In this document: positions 18,404 through 26,939 of the stretch, in pieces | How positions within the stretch are numbered: position 1 is the stretch's first letter | Layout: each line of letters begins with the position of its first letter | Assembly: GCF_001883705.2 (NCBI RefSeq) | Contig: NZ_MDEQ02000032.1 | Coordinates: 1-64,000, forward strand | Source of the DNA: Burkholderia catarinensis | Lineage (GTDB): Bacteria; Pseudomonadota; Gammaproteobacteria; Burkholderiales; Burkholderiaceae | Reading direction: 5' to 3' | Length of the DNA stretch: 64,000 bases | Made by a program: the position numbers and the translations under genes | The notes under the pieces: generated by a model | What the model was told of the DNA's origin: nothing | Database searches by the model: none | What the model saw: only the letters and a program-made list of their open reading frames with translations

Positions 18404-19165
18404 ATGCGAATCGCTCTGATCGATCCGGAGTCGCGTCATGCCGCACTCCTGAACCGCCTGCTCTTCGCGGGCGGTCATGTATGCCACGCGTTTCCGTCCA
18501 GCACGCTGTTCTTCGAATGGCTCGCCACCGACACCTGCGACATGCTGATCACCGGCAACTGGGCCGGCGACCAGCCGGCCGAGGAAGTCATTCCGCGCGC
18601 GCAGACGATCCTGCCCGGGCTGCCGGCCATCGCCGTGATGCAATTGCCGCGCGAAAGCGAAATCGTATCGTGCCTGCACGCGGGCGCCGACGATTGCCTC
18701 GTGCGCCCCGTGAGCGGGCCCGAACTGCTCGCGCGCGTCAACGCGCTGAGCCGGCGTGCCGGCGTGCGCCGCTCACCCACCCGCTCACGCGAAATGTATG
18801 GCGAATACGCATTCGACGCCACGCACTGCCTCGTGCGTTTCGGCGACGCAATCGTTTCACTCACGCCCAAGGAGTTCCGCTTCGCGCAACTGCTGTTCGC
18901 GAACGTGTCGCGGCCGGTGTCGCGCGCCCATATCCTCGAAACGGTATGGGCGCGCCGCCGCGACATGAAGTCGCGTACGCTCGATACGCACGCGTCCCGG
19001 CTGCGCAGCAAGTTGCAGCTGCTTCCGGAGCGCGGCTACCGGCTGTTGCCGCTCTACGGCTACGGCTATCAGCTCGACCGCGTGCCGATCGAGCCCCCAA
19101 ATTCTCGCCCCCGCCACGCTGATGCCCGGTATGCAGCGGGTGAGGAAATCACTGAAACGCTATAA
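18404..19165 (+). CDS. Orphan OmpR-type response regulator with altered receiver
   Basis: 253 residues from the ATG at 18404. The N-terminal half has the receiver fold (MRIALIDPES, an acidic start). At the strand-3 position, where the phosphorylated Asp belongs, it reads CDMLITGNW, with Gly51 in place of Asp. The conserved Lys before Pro is Arg (CLVRPVSG, at about 104-105). The C-terminal half is an OmpR/PhoB winged helix (EYAFDATHCLVRF, SLTPKEFRFAQLLFANVSRPVSRAHILETVW, TLDTHASRLRSKL). It probably binds DNA without aspartyl phosphorylation. No sensor kinase gene is adjacent. The gene ends 26 bp before hemA, and its stop codon lies inside a -10-like sequence. Confidence 0.85.
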   Translation: MRIALIDPESRHAALLNRLLFAGGHVCHAFPSSTLFFEWLATDTCDMLITGNWAGDQPAEEVIPRAQTILPGLPAIAVMQLPRESEIVSCLHAGADDCLVRPVSGPELLARVNALSRRAGVRRSPTRSREMYGEYAFDATHCLVRFGDAIVSLTPKEFRFAQLLFANVSRPVSRAHILETVWARRRDMKSRTLDTHASRLRSKLQLLPERGYRLLPLYGYGYQLDRVPIEPPNSRPRHADARYAAGEEITETL

Positions 19166-19166
19166 T
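19161..19166 (+). promoter_or_regulatory. Consensus -10 element upstream of hemA
   Basis: A perfect TATAAT lies 25 bp before the hemA ATG and contains the TAA stop of the preceding regulator gene. No good -35 hexamer is found 16-18 bases upstream, so the promoter may need an activator. If it is used, the hemA leader is only about 20 nt. Confidence 0.5.
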
Positions 19167-19191
19167 ATGGGGCTAAACGATAGCCCTCGAT

Positions 19192-20490
19192 ATGCAACTC
19201 CTCACGATCGGAATCAATCACCACACTGCGCCTGTCGCCCTGCGCGAACGCGTGGCGTTTCCGCTCGAGCAGATCAAGCCGGCTCTCGTCACGTTCAAGA
19301 ACGTGTTTCTCGGCCCCCAGGCACCCAATTCGCCCGAAGCGGCGATCCTCTCCACCTGCAACCGCACCGAACTGTATTGCGCGACCGATGATCGCGCGGC
19401 ACGCGAAGGCGCGGTCCGCTGGCTGTCGGAGTATCACCGGATTCCGGTCGACGAGCTTGCACCGCATGTCTATGCGCTGCCGCAGTCGGAAGCGGTCCGG
19501 CACGCGTTCCGCGTCGCGTCCGGCCTCGATTCGATGGTGCTCGGCGAAACGCAGATTCTGGGCCAGATGAAGGACGCCGTACGCACCGCGACGGAAGCCG
19601 GCGCGCTCGGCACCTATCTGAACCAGCTGTTCCAGCGCACGTTCGCGGTGGCGAAGGAAGTGCGCGGCACGACCGAGATTGGCACGCAGTCGGTGTCGAT
19701 GGCCGCCGCCGCGGTTCGCCTCGCGCAGCGGATCTTCGAAAAGGTGTCCGATCAGCGCGTGCTGTTCATCGGCGCCGGCGAGATGATCGAGCTGTGCGCG
19801 ACGCACTTCGCCGCGCAAACCCCGCGCGAACTCGTCGTCGCGAACCGCACGGCCGAGCGCGGCCAGCGGCTCGCCGAACGCTTCAACGGCCGCGCGATGC
19901 CGCTCGCGGATCTGCCGACCCGCATGCACGAGTTCGACATCATCGTGTCGTGCACGGCGTCGACGCTGCCGATCATCGGTCTCGGCGCGGTCGAGCGCGC
20001 GGTGAAGGCGCGCCGCCACCGGCCGATCTTCATGGTCGACCTCGCGGTGCCGCGCGACATCGAGCCCGAAGTCGGCAAGCTGAAGGACGTGTTCCTTTAC
20101 ACCGTCGACGATCTCGGCGCGATCGTGCGCGAAGGCAACGCATCGCGCCAGGCCGCGGTCGCGCAGGCCGAGGCGATCATCGAGACGCGCGTGCAGAATT
20201 TCATGCAATGGCTCGACACGCGCAGTGTCGTGCCGGTGATCCGTCACATGCATACGCAGGCCGACGCACTGCGCCGGGCCGAACTCGACAAGGCGCAGAA
20301 GCTGCTCGCGCGCGGCGACGATCCGGCCGCCGTACTCGAAGCGCTGTCGCAGGCGCTGACCAACAAGCTGATCCACGGCCCGACGAGCGCGCTCAACCGC
20401 GTGAACGGCGCCGATCGCGATTCGCTGATCGACCTGATGCGCGGCTTCTACCAGCACGCGCCGCGCTCGAACGACCCGTCCGGCCACTAG
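19192..20490 (+). CDS. hemA: Glutamyl-tRNA reductase
   Basis: 432 residues. It makes glutamate-1-semialdehyde from Glu-tRNA(Glu) and NADPH, the first committed step of C5-pathway tetrapyrrole synthesis. The N-terminal catalytic domain begins GINHHTAPVALRERVAF, and the nucleophilic Cys56 lies in STCNRTELY. GLDSMVLGETQILGQ follows. The NADPH domain has VLFIGAGEM and the spinal helix and dimerisation domain fill the C-terminus. As in many proteobacteria it is followed by prfA and prmC, here within the run hemA-prfA-prmC-grxD-ubiX. Confidence 0.97.
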   Translation: MQLLTIGINHHTAPVALRERVAFPLEQIKPALVTFKNVFLGPQAPNSPEAAILSTCNRTELYCATDDRAAREGAVRWLSEYHRIPVDELAPHVYALPQSEAVRHAFRVASGLDSMVLGETQILGQMKDAVRTATEAGALGTYLNQLFQRTFAVAKEVRGTTEIGTQSVSMAAAAVRLAQRIFEKVSDQRVLFIGAGEMIELCATHFAAQTPRELVVANRTAERGQRLAERFNGRAMPLADLPTRMHEFDIIVSCTASTLPIIGLGAVERAVKARRHRPIFMVDLAVPRDIEPEVGKLKDVFLYTVDDLGAIVREGNASRQAAVAQAEAIIETRVQNFMQWLDTRSVVPVIRHMHTQADALRRAELDKAQKLLARGDDPAAVLEALSQALTNKLIHGPTSALNRVNGADRDSLIDLMRGFYQHAPRSNDPSGH

Positions 20491-20573
20491 CGCCGGTCGC
20501 TCGCCCTGCCGCCGGCCGCGCGCCGGCCTATCCTTTCCGAATACCCCTTTGCCCGGGAGCGCCGCTCCACACC

Positions 20574-21656
20574 ATGAAGACGAGCATGCAACGCAAGCTC
20601 GACCAGCTGTCCACACGGCTGGCCGAACTGAACGACCTGCTGAGCCGCGAGAACGTCACGGCCGACCTCGACCAGTACCGCAAGCTGACGCGCGAACATG
20701 CGGAACTCGGCCCGGTCGTCGAGCAGTACGCGCTGTGGCGCCAGTCGCGCAGCGACGAGACGGCCGCGCAGGAACTGCTCGCCGATCCGTCGATGCGCGA
20801 CTTCGCGGAAGACGAAATCCGCAGCGCGCGAGAGAGCATGGCCCGCCTCGAGATCGAGCTGCAGAAGATGCTGCTGCCGAAGGATCCGAACGACGATCGC
20901 AACATCTTCCTCGAAATCCGCGCGGGCACGGGCGGCGACGAATCGGCGCTGTTCGCGGGCGACCTGCTGCGCATGTACCTGCGCTTCGCGGAGCGCCGGC
21001 ACTGGCAGGTCGAAATGATGTCGGAGAGCGCGTCGGATCTCGGCGGCTACAAGGAAGTGATCGTGCGGATCGCGGGCCAGGGCGCATATTCGCGCCTGAA
21101 GTTCGAATCGGGCGGCCATCGTGTGCAACGTGTGCCGGCCACCGAGACGCAGGGGCGCATCCATACGTCCGCGTGCACGGTCGCGGTCATGCCGGAAGCC
21201 GACGAGATCGGCGAGGTCGAGATCAATCCGGCCGACCTGCGGATCGACACGTTCCGCGCATCCGGCGCGGGCGGCCAGCACATCAACAAGACCGATTCGG
21301 CGGTGCGCGTCACGCACATCCCGACCGGGATCGTCGTCGAATGCCAGGACGACCGCTCGCAGCACAAGAACAAGGATCGCGCACTGAAGGTGCTCGCCGC
21401 GCGCATCAAGGACAAGCAGTATCACGAGCAGCACGCGAAGGAAGCTGCAACGCGCAAGAGCCTGATCGGCTCCGGCGACCGCTCGGAGCGGATCCGCACG
21501 TACAACTTCCCGCAGGGCCGGATGACCGACCACCGGATCAACCTGACGCTGTACCGGCTCGAGGCGATCATGGACGGCGATCTCGACGAACTGATCGGCG
21601 TGCTCGTCACCGAGCACCAGGCCGAACTGCTCGCGTCGCTCGGCGACGCCGACTGA
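20574..21656 (+). CDS. prfA: Peptide chain release factor 1
   Basis: 360 residues from the ATG at 20574, the standard RF1 length; the frame is open far upstream but that part overlaps hemA. RF1 reads UAA and UAG stop codons and triggers peptide release. The tripeptide anticodon region is PAT at 188-190 (PxT type, hence RF1 and not RF2), and the catalytic GGQ is at 233-235 within RASGAGGQHINKT, where the Gln is the target of PrmC methylation. It lies 83 bp after hemA and 7 bp before prmC. Confidence 0.97.
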   Translation: MKTSMQRKLDQLSTRLAELNDLLSRENVTADLDQYRKLTREHAELGPVVEQYALWRQSRSDETAAQELLADPSMRDFAEDEIRSARESMARLEIELQKMLLPKDPNDDRNIFLEIRAGTGGDESALFAGDLLRMYLRFAERRHWQVEMMSESASDLGGYKEVIVRIAGQGAYSRLKFESGGHRVQRVPATETQGRIHTSACTVAVMPEADEIGEVEINPADLRIDTFRASGAGGQHINKTDSAVRVTHIPTGIVVECQDDRSQHKNKDRALKVLAARIKDKQYHEQHAKEAATRKSLIGSGDRSERIRTYNFPQGRMTDHRINLTLYRLEAIMDGDLDELIGVLVTEHQAELLASLGDAD

Positions 21657-21663
21657 GGCCGCG

Positions 21664-22506
21664 ATGCCCGACACTACCGCCGACCAACTGCTGCGCGCGT
21701 CGCCGCTCGACGCGGTCGATGCACGCGTGCTGCTCGCGCACGCGCTCGGCTGGACCCGCACGCAACTGATCACGCGCGGCGACGCGCCGCTCGACGCCGC
21801 CGCGGTCGAACGCTACCGCGCGCTCGAGGCGCGCCGCGTGGCCGGCGAGCCCGTCGCGCAGCTCGTCGGGATGCGCGAATTCTTCGGCCGGCCGTTCGAT
21901 GTGACACCCGACGTGCTGATCCCGCGGCCCGAAACCGAATTGCTCGTCGAAGCCGCACTCGATGCCATCGACGGGCTGCCGCATCCGGCCGTGCTCGATC
22001 TCGGCACCGGCAGCGGCGCGATCGCCGTGTCGATCGCCGCCGAGCGTCCCGATGCACGCGTATGGGCGCTCGACCGTTCGCCGGCTGCGCTCGCGGTCGC
22101 GCAACGCAACGCGGACAAGCTGCTGGACGCGCACCGCCCCGGCGGCCCGCTGCACTGGCTGCAGAGCGACTGGTACGCAACACTCGATCCGGCGCTCGCA
22201 TTCGACACGATCGTCAGCAACCCGCCGTACATCGCGCAGCACGATCCGCACCTCGCGCAAGGCGACCTGCGTTTCGAGCCGCGCGGCGCACTCACCGACG
22301 ATGCCGACGGCCTCAGCGCGATCCGCACGATCGTCGCAGGCGCCGGCGCCCATCTGAAACCGGGCGGCACGCTCTGGATCGAGCACGGCTACGACCAGGC
22401 GGAAGCCGTCCGCGCGGTGCTCGCGTCGCACGGCTTCGTCGCGGTCGAATCGCTCGCCGATCTGGCCGCGATCGAACGCACGACCGGCGGCCGCCTGCCG
22501 GCCTAA
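21664..22506 (+). CDS. prmC: Release factor glutamine methyltransferase
   Basis: 280 residues. It methylates the Gln of the GGQ motif in RF1 and RF2 using S-adenosylmethionine. An N-terminal helical substrate-binding domain covers about 1-80. It is followed by the Rossmann fold with PRPETELLVE, LDLGTGSG (111-118) and the amide-binding NPPY (186-189). The gene begins 7 bp after prfA, the gene of its own substrate, as in many genomes. Confidence 0.96.
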   Translation: MPDTTADQLLRASPLDAVDARVLLAHALGWTRTQLITRGDAPLDAAAVERYRALEARRVAGEPVAQLVGMREFFGRPFDVTPDVLIPRPETELLVEAALDAIDGLPHPAVLDLGTGSGAIAVSIAAERPDARVWALDRSPAALAVAQRNADKLLDAHRPGGPLHWLQSDWYATLDPALAFDTIVSNPPYIAQHDPHLAQGDLRFEPRGALTDDADGLSAIRTIVAGAGAHLKPGGTLWIEHGYDQAEAVRAVLASHGFVAVESLADLAAIERTTGGRLPA

Positions 22507-22573
22507 TGCCCGGCCCGCCCGGTTGAAATCCGCTATCATTTCGATCTAACGCCCCGCAAACGCAAGGTCAGTC

Positions 22574-22885
22574 ATGGACACCCAACAACGTATCAAGCAA
22601 ATCGTCGACGAAAACCAGGTCGTGCTCTTCATGAAGGGCAACGCACAATTCCCGATGTGCGGCTTCTCTGGCCGTGCCGTGCAGGTGCTGAAGGCCTGCG
22701 GCGTCGACCAGTTCAAGACGGTCAACGTGCTCGAAGACGACGAAATCCGCCAGGGCATCAAGGAATTCTCGAACTGGCCGACCATTCCGCAGCTCTATGT
22801 GAAGGGCGAATTCGTCGGCGGCTCGGACATCATGATGGAGATGTATCAGTCGGGCGAACTGCAGCAACTGTTCGCCGCCGCGTAA
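22574..22885 (+). CDS. grxD: Monothiol glutaredoxin (Grx4 type)
   Basis: 103 residues, single domain. It carries the monothiol active site CGFS at 29-32, preceded by KGNAQFPM, then WPTIPQLYVKGEFVGGSDI with the cis-Pro and glutathione-binding residues. Proteins of this type hold a [2Fe-2S] cluster between two subunits with glutathione and deliver it to Fe-S proteins. It follows prmC by 67 bp, a gap that contains TATCAT (22534-22539), so it may also have its own promoter. ubiX starts 13 bp downstream. Confidence 0.95.
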   Translation: MDTQQRIKQIVDENQVVLFMKGNAQFPMCGFSGRAVQVLKACGVDQFKTVNVLEDDEIRQGIKEFSNWPTIPQLYVKGEFVGGSDIMMEMYQSGELQQLFAAA

Positions 22886-22898
22886 CGTTCCCCTTTCG

Positions 22899-23495
22899 AT
22901 GGCATCTCCCAGCGCGCCGCCACGCCGGCTGATCGTCGCGATCACCGGCGCCACCGGCGCGATCTACGGCGTACGGCTGCTCGACCTGCTGCGCGCCGCC
23001 GGCGGCGTCGAAACGCATCTGCTGATTTCGAACGCCGGCTGGCTCAACATCCAGCACGAACTGAAGCTGCCGAAGGCCGATGTCGAAAGCCGTGCGGACG
23101 TCGTGCATTCGGTGCGCGACGTCGGCGCGACGATCGCATCGGGGTCGTTTGCGACCGACGGAATGGTGATCGCGCCTTGCTCGATGAAGACGCTCGCGAG
23201 CGTCGCGCACGGGCTGTCCGACAACCTGATCACGCGCGCGGCCGACGTCACGCTGAAGGAACGCCGCCGTCTCGTGCTGATGGTGCGCGAAACGCCGTTC
23301 AACCTCGCGCATCTGCGCAACATGACCGCCGTCACCGAAATGGGCGGCATCGTCTTTCCGCCGTTGCCCGCGTTCTACGCGATGCCGAAGACGATCGAGG
23401 AACTCGTCGACCAGACCGTCACGCGCGTGCTCGACCTGTTCGCGCTCAGCGCACCGCTGACGACGCCATGGGGCGGCATCCGGCACGCGCAGTAA
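22899..23495 (+). CDS. ubiX: Flavin prenyltransferase UbiX
   Basis: 198 residues of the HFCD flavoprotein fold. UbiX joins dimethylallyl phosphate to FMN, giving the prenylated FMN cofactor of UbiD-type decarboxylases in ubiquinone synthesis. Signatures are the FMN-binding AITGATGAIYGVRLL near the N-terminus, GSFATDGMVIAPCSMKTLASVAHG in the middle, and LVLMVRETPFNLAHLRNM near the end of the catalytic core. It is close behind grxD and probably last in the hemA group. No ubiD is in the window. Confidence 0.95.
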   Translation: MASPSAPPRRLIVAITGATGAIYGVRLLDLLRAAGGVETHLLISNAGWLNIQHELKLPKADVESRADVVHSVRDVGATIASGSFATDGMVIAPCSMKTLASVAHGLSDNLITRAADVTLKERRRLVLMVRETPFNLAHLRNMTAVTEMGGIVFPPLPAFYAMPKTIEELVDQTVTRVLDLFALSAPLTTPWGGIRHAQ

Positions 23496-23706
23496 GCGTA
23501 CTGCCGAAGGCCCGTTCTTCGCGCATCTTCGCCGATTCCTGCGGCAATTCATCCGATTTCACGACTACAAGCGCCGACCCGCTCAGGGGCGCGCCGCATC
23601 GCCCCGATTATCAACAAACAAGCGTCAATCAAATTCCTAAACGCGGATTTATCAACGTCCGGTGCGCACCTATAGTCACAGGCAAACCCTTTTGCAGGCC
23701 ACCGCC

Positions 23707-24498
23707 ATGAACCGCTTGCCTTCGCTCTACCTGTCCCACGGCGCCCCGACGCTGCCGATCGACCCGTCGCTGCCGTCCGGTGCCTTCACGCACCTCGGCG
23801 CCGAATTGCCGCGCCCGCGCGCGGTGCTGATGCTGTCCGCGCACTGGGGCACGCAACAGCCGGTCGTGAGCGTCGCCGCGCACCCGGAAACGATCCACGA
23901 CTTCTACGGCTTTCCGCCCGCGCTATACGAGATCCGCTATCCGGTACCGGGCGCGCCCGACGTCGCCGGGCGCGCGGCTGCCCTGCTGAACGCGGCCGGC
24001 ATGGCGACCGCGACGACCGAGCACGGCCTCGACCACGGCGCGTGGGTACCGATGCTCCTGATGTACCCGGAAGCCGACGTGCCCGTCGCGCAGTTGTCGA
24101 TCCAGCCGCGCGCGGATGCGGCCCACCACTTCGCGCTCGGCCGTGCGCTGCGGCCGCTGCGCGACGAAGGCGTGATGGTGATCGGCTCGGGCCAGATCAC
24201 GCATAATCTGCGCGCCGCCGATTTCGGTGCGGCACCGGAGGATGCGGACCCGCGCGTCGCGGAATTCACCGACTGGTTCGAGGCGAAGCTTGCCGCGCGC
24301 GACGTCGATGCACTGCTCGACTACCGCCGGCAGGCGCCGCACGCGGCGCTGATGCATCCGACCGACGAGCATCTGCTGCCGGTATTCACGGCGCTCGGCG
24401 CAGCGGACGACGACTACCGGCTCGGCATCCAGTCACTTGGCACTTACCAGCGCGTGCTCGCGATGACGAACTACGTGTTCACCAGCGCGGCAGCCTGA
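23707..24498 (+). CDS. ygiD: Class III extradiol (DODA-type) ring-cleavage dioxygenase
   Basis: 263 residues from the ATG at 23707. The family uses Zn or Fe and O2 to open catechol-like rings; the E. coli homologue YgiD is a DOPA 4,5-dioxygenase. Visible signatures are LSHGAPTLP (metal ligand His11), MLSAHWGT (His near 61), the central GLDHGAWVPM (His near 115) and GSGQITHNL. There is a 211-bp gap after ubiX with AT-rich stretches, so it likely has its own promoter. A very strong terminator follows 45 bp after the stop. Confidence 0.88.
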   Translation: MNRLPSLYLSHGAPTLPIDPSLPSGAFTHLGAELPRPRAVLMLSAHWGTQQPVVSVAAHPETIHDFYGFPPALYEIRYPVPGAPDVAGRAAALLNAAGMATATTEHGLDHGAWVPMLLMYPEADVPVAQLSIQPRADAAHHFALGRALRPLRDEGVMVIGSGQITHNLRAADFGAAPEDADPRVAEFTDWFEAKLAARDVDALLDYRRQAPHAALMHPTDEHLLPVFTALGAADDDYRLGIQSLGTYQRVLAMTNYVFTSAAA

Positions 24499-24542
24499 GC
24501 TGTCGCCGGATCCGGCTGCGACAACCGCCGAGCGCAAACAAA

Positions 24543-24577
24543 AAGCCCGCCCGAGCATCGCTCGGGCGGGCTTTTTT
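24543..24577. terminator. Very strong bidirectional terminator
   Basis: AAGCCCGCCCGAGC (24543-24556) pairs with GCTCGGGCGGGCTT around a tiny loop and is followed by T residues. An A run lies to the left. It separates the convergent dioxygenase and permease genes. Confidence 0.95.
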
Positions 24578-24619
24578 CGCTGCTTCCTGCCGCCGCCGGA
24601 TCCGGCGACAGGTCAAGCG

Positions 24620-26218
24620 TCAGACACCGACCCCTTCGAGGATCTCGTCGTGCGATTCACGCTCGTCGAGATACTTGGTGCGGTAGCCGGTATTCACGCC
24701 CCAGAAGTAGAACACCAGCGCGATCGCCGCGACGACCAGCATGTCCCAGCCGTACGGCAGCACGCCGTGACCGCCGAACTCCTTGCTGCCGATCAGCGAC
24801 AGCACGGCCATCGTCGGCAGGTACGCGACCAGCCACCATGCGGCCTTCAGGTCGGCACCCCAGCCGCTCCAGCCCGACTTCGCCTGGAAGAAGAAGTACA
24901 CCGGCAGCGCGACGATCATCAGCAGGATGATCTCGCCCGTCAGCGGCCACTTCGCCCAGTACAGGATCAACGAAGCGCAGACAAACGCGAACGGGGCGAT
25001 CAGCTTCATCAGCGGGATCGACAGCGGACGCTCGATGTCGGTCGCCGCGCGGCGCAGCGCCATCAGGCTGATCGGGCCGGTCAGGTACGAGATCACCGTC
25101 GCGACCGAGATCACCGCCGCGAGCGAGCTCCAGCCGCGGAAGAAGAACAGGAAGACGAACGACACGAGCAGGTTGAACCACATCGCCTGGCGCGGCACGC
25201 CGTAGAGCGGGTGCACGTTGCCGAACATCTTCGGCATCGTGTTGTTGCGCTCCATCGCGTAGATCATGCGGGTGGTCGTCGCCATGTAGGTCGTGCCGGT
25301 GCCGCTCGGGCTGACGAACGCGTCGATATACAGCAGGATCGCGAGCCAGTTCAGGTTCAGCGCGATCGCCAGTTCGGCAAACGGCGACTTGAAGTTGAAG
25401 TGCGACCAGCCCTGCGCGACGTCGGCCGGATTCACCGAGCCGATATACGCGAGCTGCAGCAGCACGTAGATCACGAGCGCGATCAGGATCGACGTGATCA
25501 CCGCGAACGGAACGCTGCGCGACGGATTGCGCGCTTCGCCCGCCAGGTTCACCGGACTCTGGAAACCGTTGAACGCGAACACGATGCCGCTCGTCGCGAC
25601 TGCGGTCAGCACGGCCGACCAGCCGTACGGCGCGAAGGACGCGTTGGATGCAGTGCCGAGGTTCTCCGGGTGGTAGCTCGTCAGCATCAGGCCGAGGATC
25701 GTGAGGCCGGGGATCAGGAACTTGAAGATCGTGATCGTGGTGTTCGCCCGTGCGAAGGCCTTGACGCCCCAGTAGTTCAGCAGGAAGTAGATGACGACCA
25801 GCACGGCCGACAGCAGCAGCCCGGGTGTCGTTAACTCGCCGTTCACGAACAGCGCGTGCGCCCACGGATACTGCCATGTGCTCATATACTGGATCGAAGC
25901 TTCGGCCTCGATCGGAATCACGGATACGATCGCGATCCAGTTCGCCCAGGCGCTGATGAAGCCCACCAGCGAACCGTGCGAGTAGCGCGCGTAACGCACC
26001 ATGCCGCCCGACTCGGGGAACATTGCACCCAGTTCCGCATACGTCAGGGCAATCGCGAGAATCACGACAGCGCCGATGATCCATGCGCAGATCGCCGCCG
26101 GACCGGCAATCTTCGCGGCCTTCCAGGCACCGAACAGCCAGCCCGAGCCGATAATCGAACCCAGTCCCGTCAGCATCAATGCAAACGGGCCGATGTTCCG
26201 TTGAATAGAACTCTTCAC
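24620..26218 (-). CDS. APC-family amino acid permease (YveA-like)
   Basis: 532 residues with about 12-14 hydrophobic helices. It starts with the APC signature MLTGLGSIIGSGWLFGAWKAAKIAGPAA and has YAELGAMFPESGG in helix 2. The overall form is that of the aspartate:proton symporter YveA group. It sits in the inner membrane; the substrate is probably an acidic or neutral amino acid but cannot be read from the sequence. It is divergent from cspA across a 420-bp region and convergent with the dioxygenase gene. Confidence 0.85.
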   Translation of the reverse strand: MKSSIQRNIGPFALMLTGLGSIIGSGWLFGAWKAAKIAGPAAICAWIIGAVVILAIALTYAELGAMFPESGGMVRYARYSHGSLVGFISAWANWIAIVSVIPIEAEASIQYMSTWQYPWAHALFVNGELTTPGLLLSAVLVVIYFLLNYWGVKAFARANTTITIFKFLIPGLTILGLMLTSYHPENLGTASNASFAPYGWSAVLTAVATSGIVFAFNGFQSPVNLAGEARNPSRSVPFAVITSILIALVIYVLLQLAYIGSVNPADVAQGWSHFNFKSPFAELAIALNLNWLAILLYIDAFVSPSGTGTTYMATTTRMIYAMERNNTMPKMFGNVHPLYGVPRQAMWFNLLVSFVFLFFFRGWSSLAAVISVATVISYLTGPISLMALRRAATDIERPLSIPLMKLIAPFAFVCASLILYWAKWPLTGEIILLMIVALPVYFFFQAKSGWSGWGADLKAAWWLVAYLPTMAVLSLIGSKEFGGHGVLPYGWDMLVVAAIALVFYFWGVNTGYRTKYLDERESHDEILEGVGV

Positions 26219-26462
26219 ATCCTCTCCTGTGTCTCAAAAAGCATGGTCGGCTTGCGGTCCGGGATCGGCTCGGACAGCACCGCGCACGCATTCTTGGGGG
26301 GACGAGTCATCCGATCGGGGCAACCCGTCCGCGCGGCGCGTAGTTTAACGGTTGCACCTGGAACGTGGCGCCAAAATCGTTCGGCCCCTACAAAAAATTC
26401 GCATCGTTTGCAAGCTTTGTAAACCTGATATACGCAATAACCCTGAGTACATGGAAATACGG
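26219..26462. other. Divergent region between the permease and cspA
   Basis: This AT-richer stretch must hold the permease promoter. It contains GTTTGCAAGCTTTGTAAAC (26406-26424), an imperfect 19-base palindrome (14 of 19 bases symmetric) that could bind a regulator. No gene is supported. Confidence 0.45.
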
Positions 26463-26491
26463 TTGACCATACGACCGATTCGCCGTATAAA
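26463..26491 (+). promoter_or_regulatory. Sigma-70 promoter of cspA
   Basis: TTGACC (26463-26468), a 17-base spacer and TATAAA (26486-26491) form a near-consensus housekeeping promoter in a GC-rich genome, where such matches are rare by chance. Transcription should begin near 26498. Confidence 0.8.
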
Positions 26492-26497
26492 GGACTT

Positions 26498-26638
26498 CGC
26501 AGGATTTCAAGCGGCGAGTGAATTGGTTCTTTCGTAGTTCGCCCATCAACGGTACTCCGGTTGGTCCTATTACCCCTTCCTTGATTTTCCGCACCCCATG
26601 GGCCTCGGCCCCGTTTTATTTTTTTAGGAACAAGTAAC
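26498..26638 (+). promoter_or_regulatory. Long 5' leader of cspA
   Basis: From the predicted start site to the ATG is about 140 nt, similar to the roughly 160-nt leaders of E. coli cold-shock mRNAs, which refold at low temperature to allow translation. It contains several inverted segments, and TAGGAACAAG precedes the ATG as the ribosome-binding site. A cold-response role is an inference from length and position. Confidence 0.55.
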
Positions 26639-26842
26639 ATGGCAACCGGTACCGTCAAGTGGTTCAATGACGCAAAGGGCTTCGGCTTTATCACCCCGGA
26701 AGGCGGCGGCGACGATCTGTTCGCACACTTCTCGGAAATCCGCACGGAAGGCTTCAAGACGCTGCAAGAAAACCAGAAGGTTGAATTCGAAGTGAAGACG
26801 GGCCCGAAGGGTCTGCAAGCTGCGAACATCAAGCCGATGTAA
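26639..26842 (+). CDS. cspA: Cold-shock domain protein, CspA family
   Basis: 67 residues, one OB-fold domain. Both RNA-binding motifs are present: RNP1-like KGFGFITP (about 14-21) and RNP2-like DLFAHFSEI (about 26-34). It starts MATGTVKWFNDA, as most beta-proteobacterial Csps do. It acts as an RNA chaperone and anti-terminator in the cytoplasm. It is a single-gene unit with its own promoter, long leader and terminator. Whether it is cold-induced or constitutive (CspD/CspE-like) cannot be told from the protein. Confidence 0.95.
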   Translation: MATGTVKWFNDAKGFGFITPEGGGDDLFAHFSEIRTEGFKTLQENQKVEFEVKTGPKGLQAANIKPM

Positions 26843-26864
26843 GTTTTGCGCGAGATTTCGTGTT

Positions 26865-26892
26865 AAAAAGCCCCGCTTCGGCGGGGCTTTTT
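26865..26892. terminator. Terminator of cspA with TTCG tetraloop
   Basis: AAAAAGCCCCGC (26865-26876), TTCG, GCGGGGCTTTTT (26881-26892). This is a perfect 12-bp stem closed by a stable tetraloop, with A and T tracts on the two sides. It can serve both cspA and the convergent yegD. Confidence 0.96.
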
Positions 26893-26939
26893 GTTTTTCG
26901 ACGCCGCTCCGGCACGGCGGCAATGCTGCCGCCCGCCGT

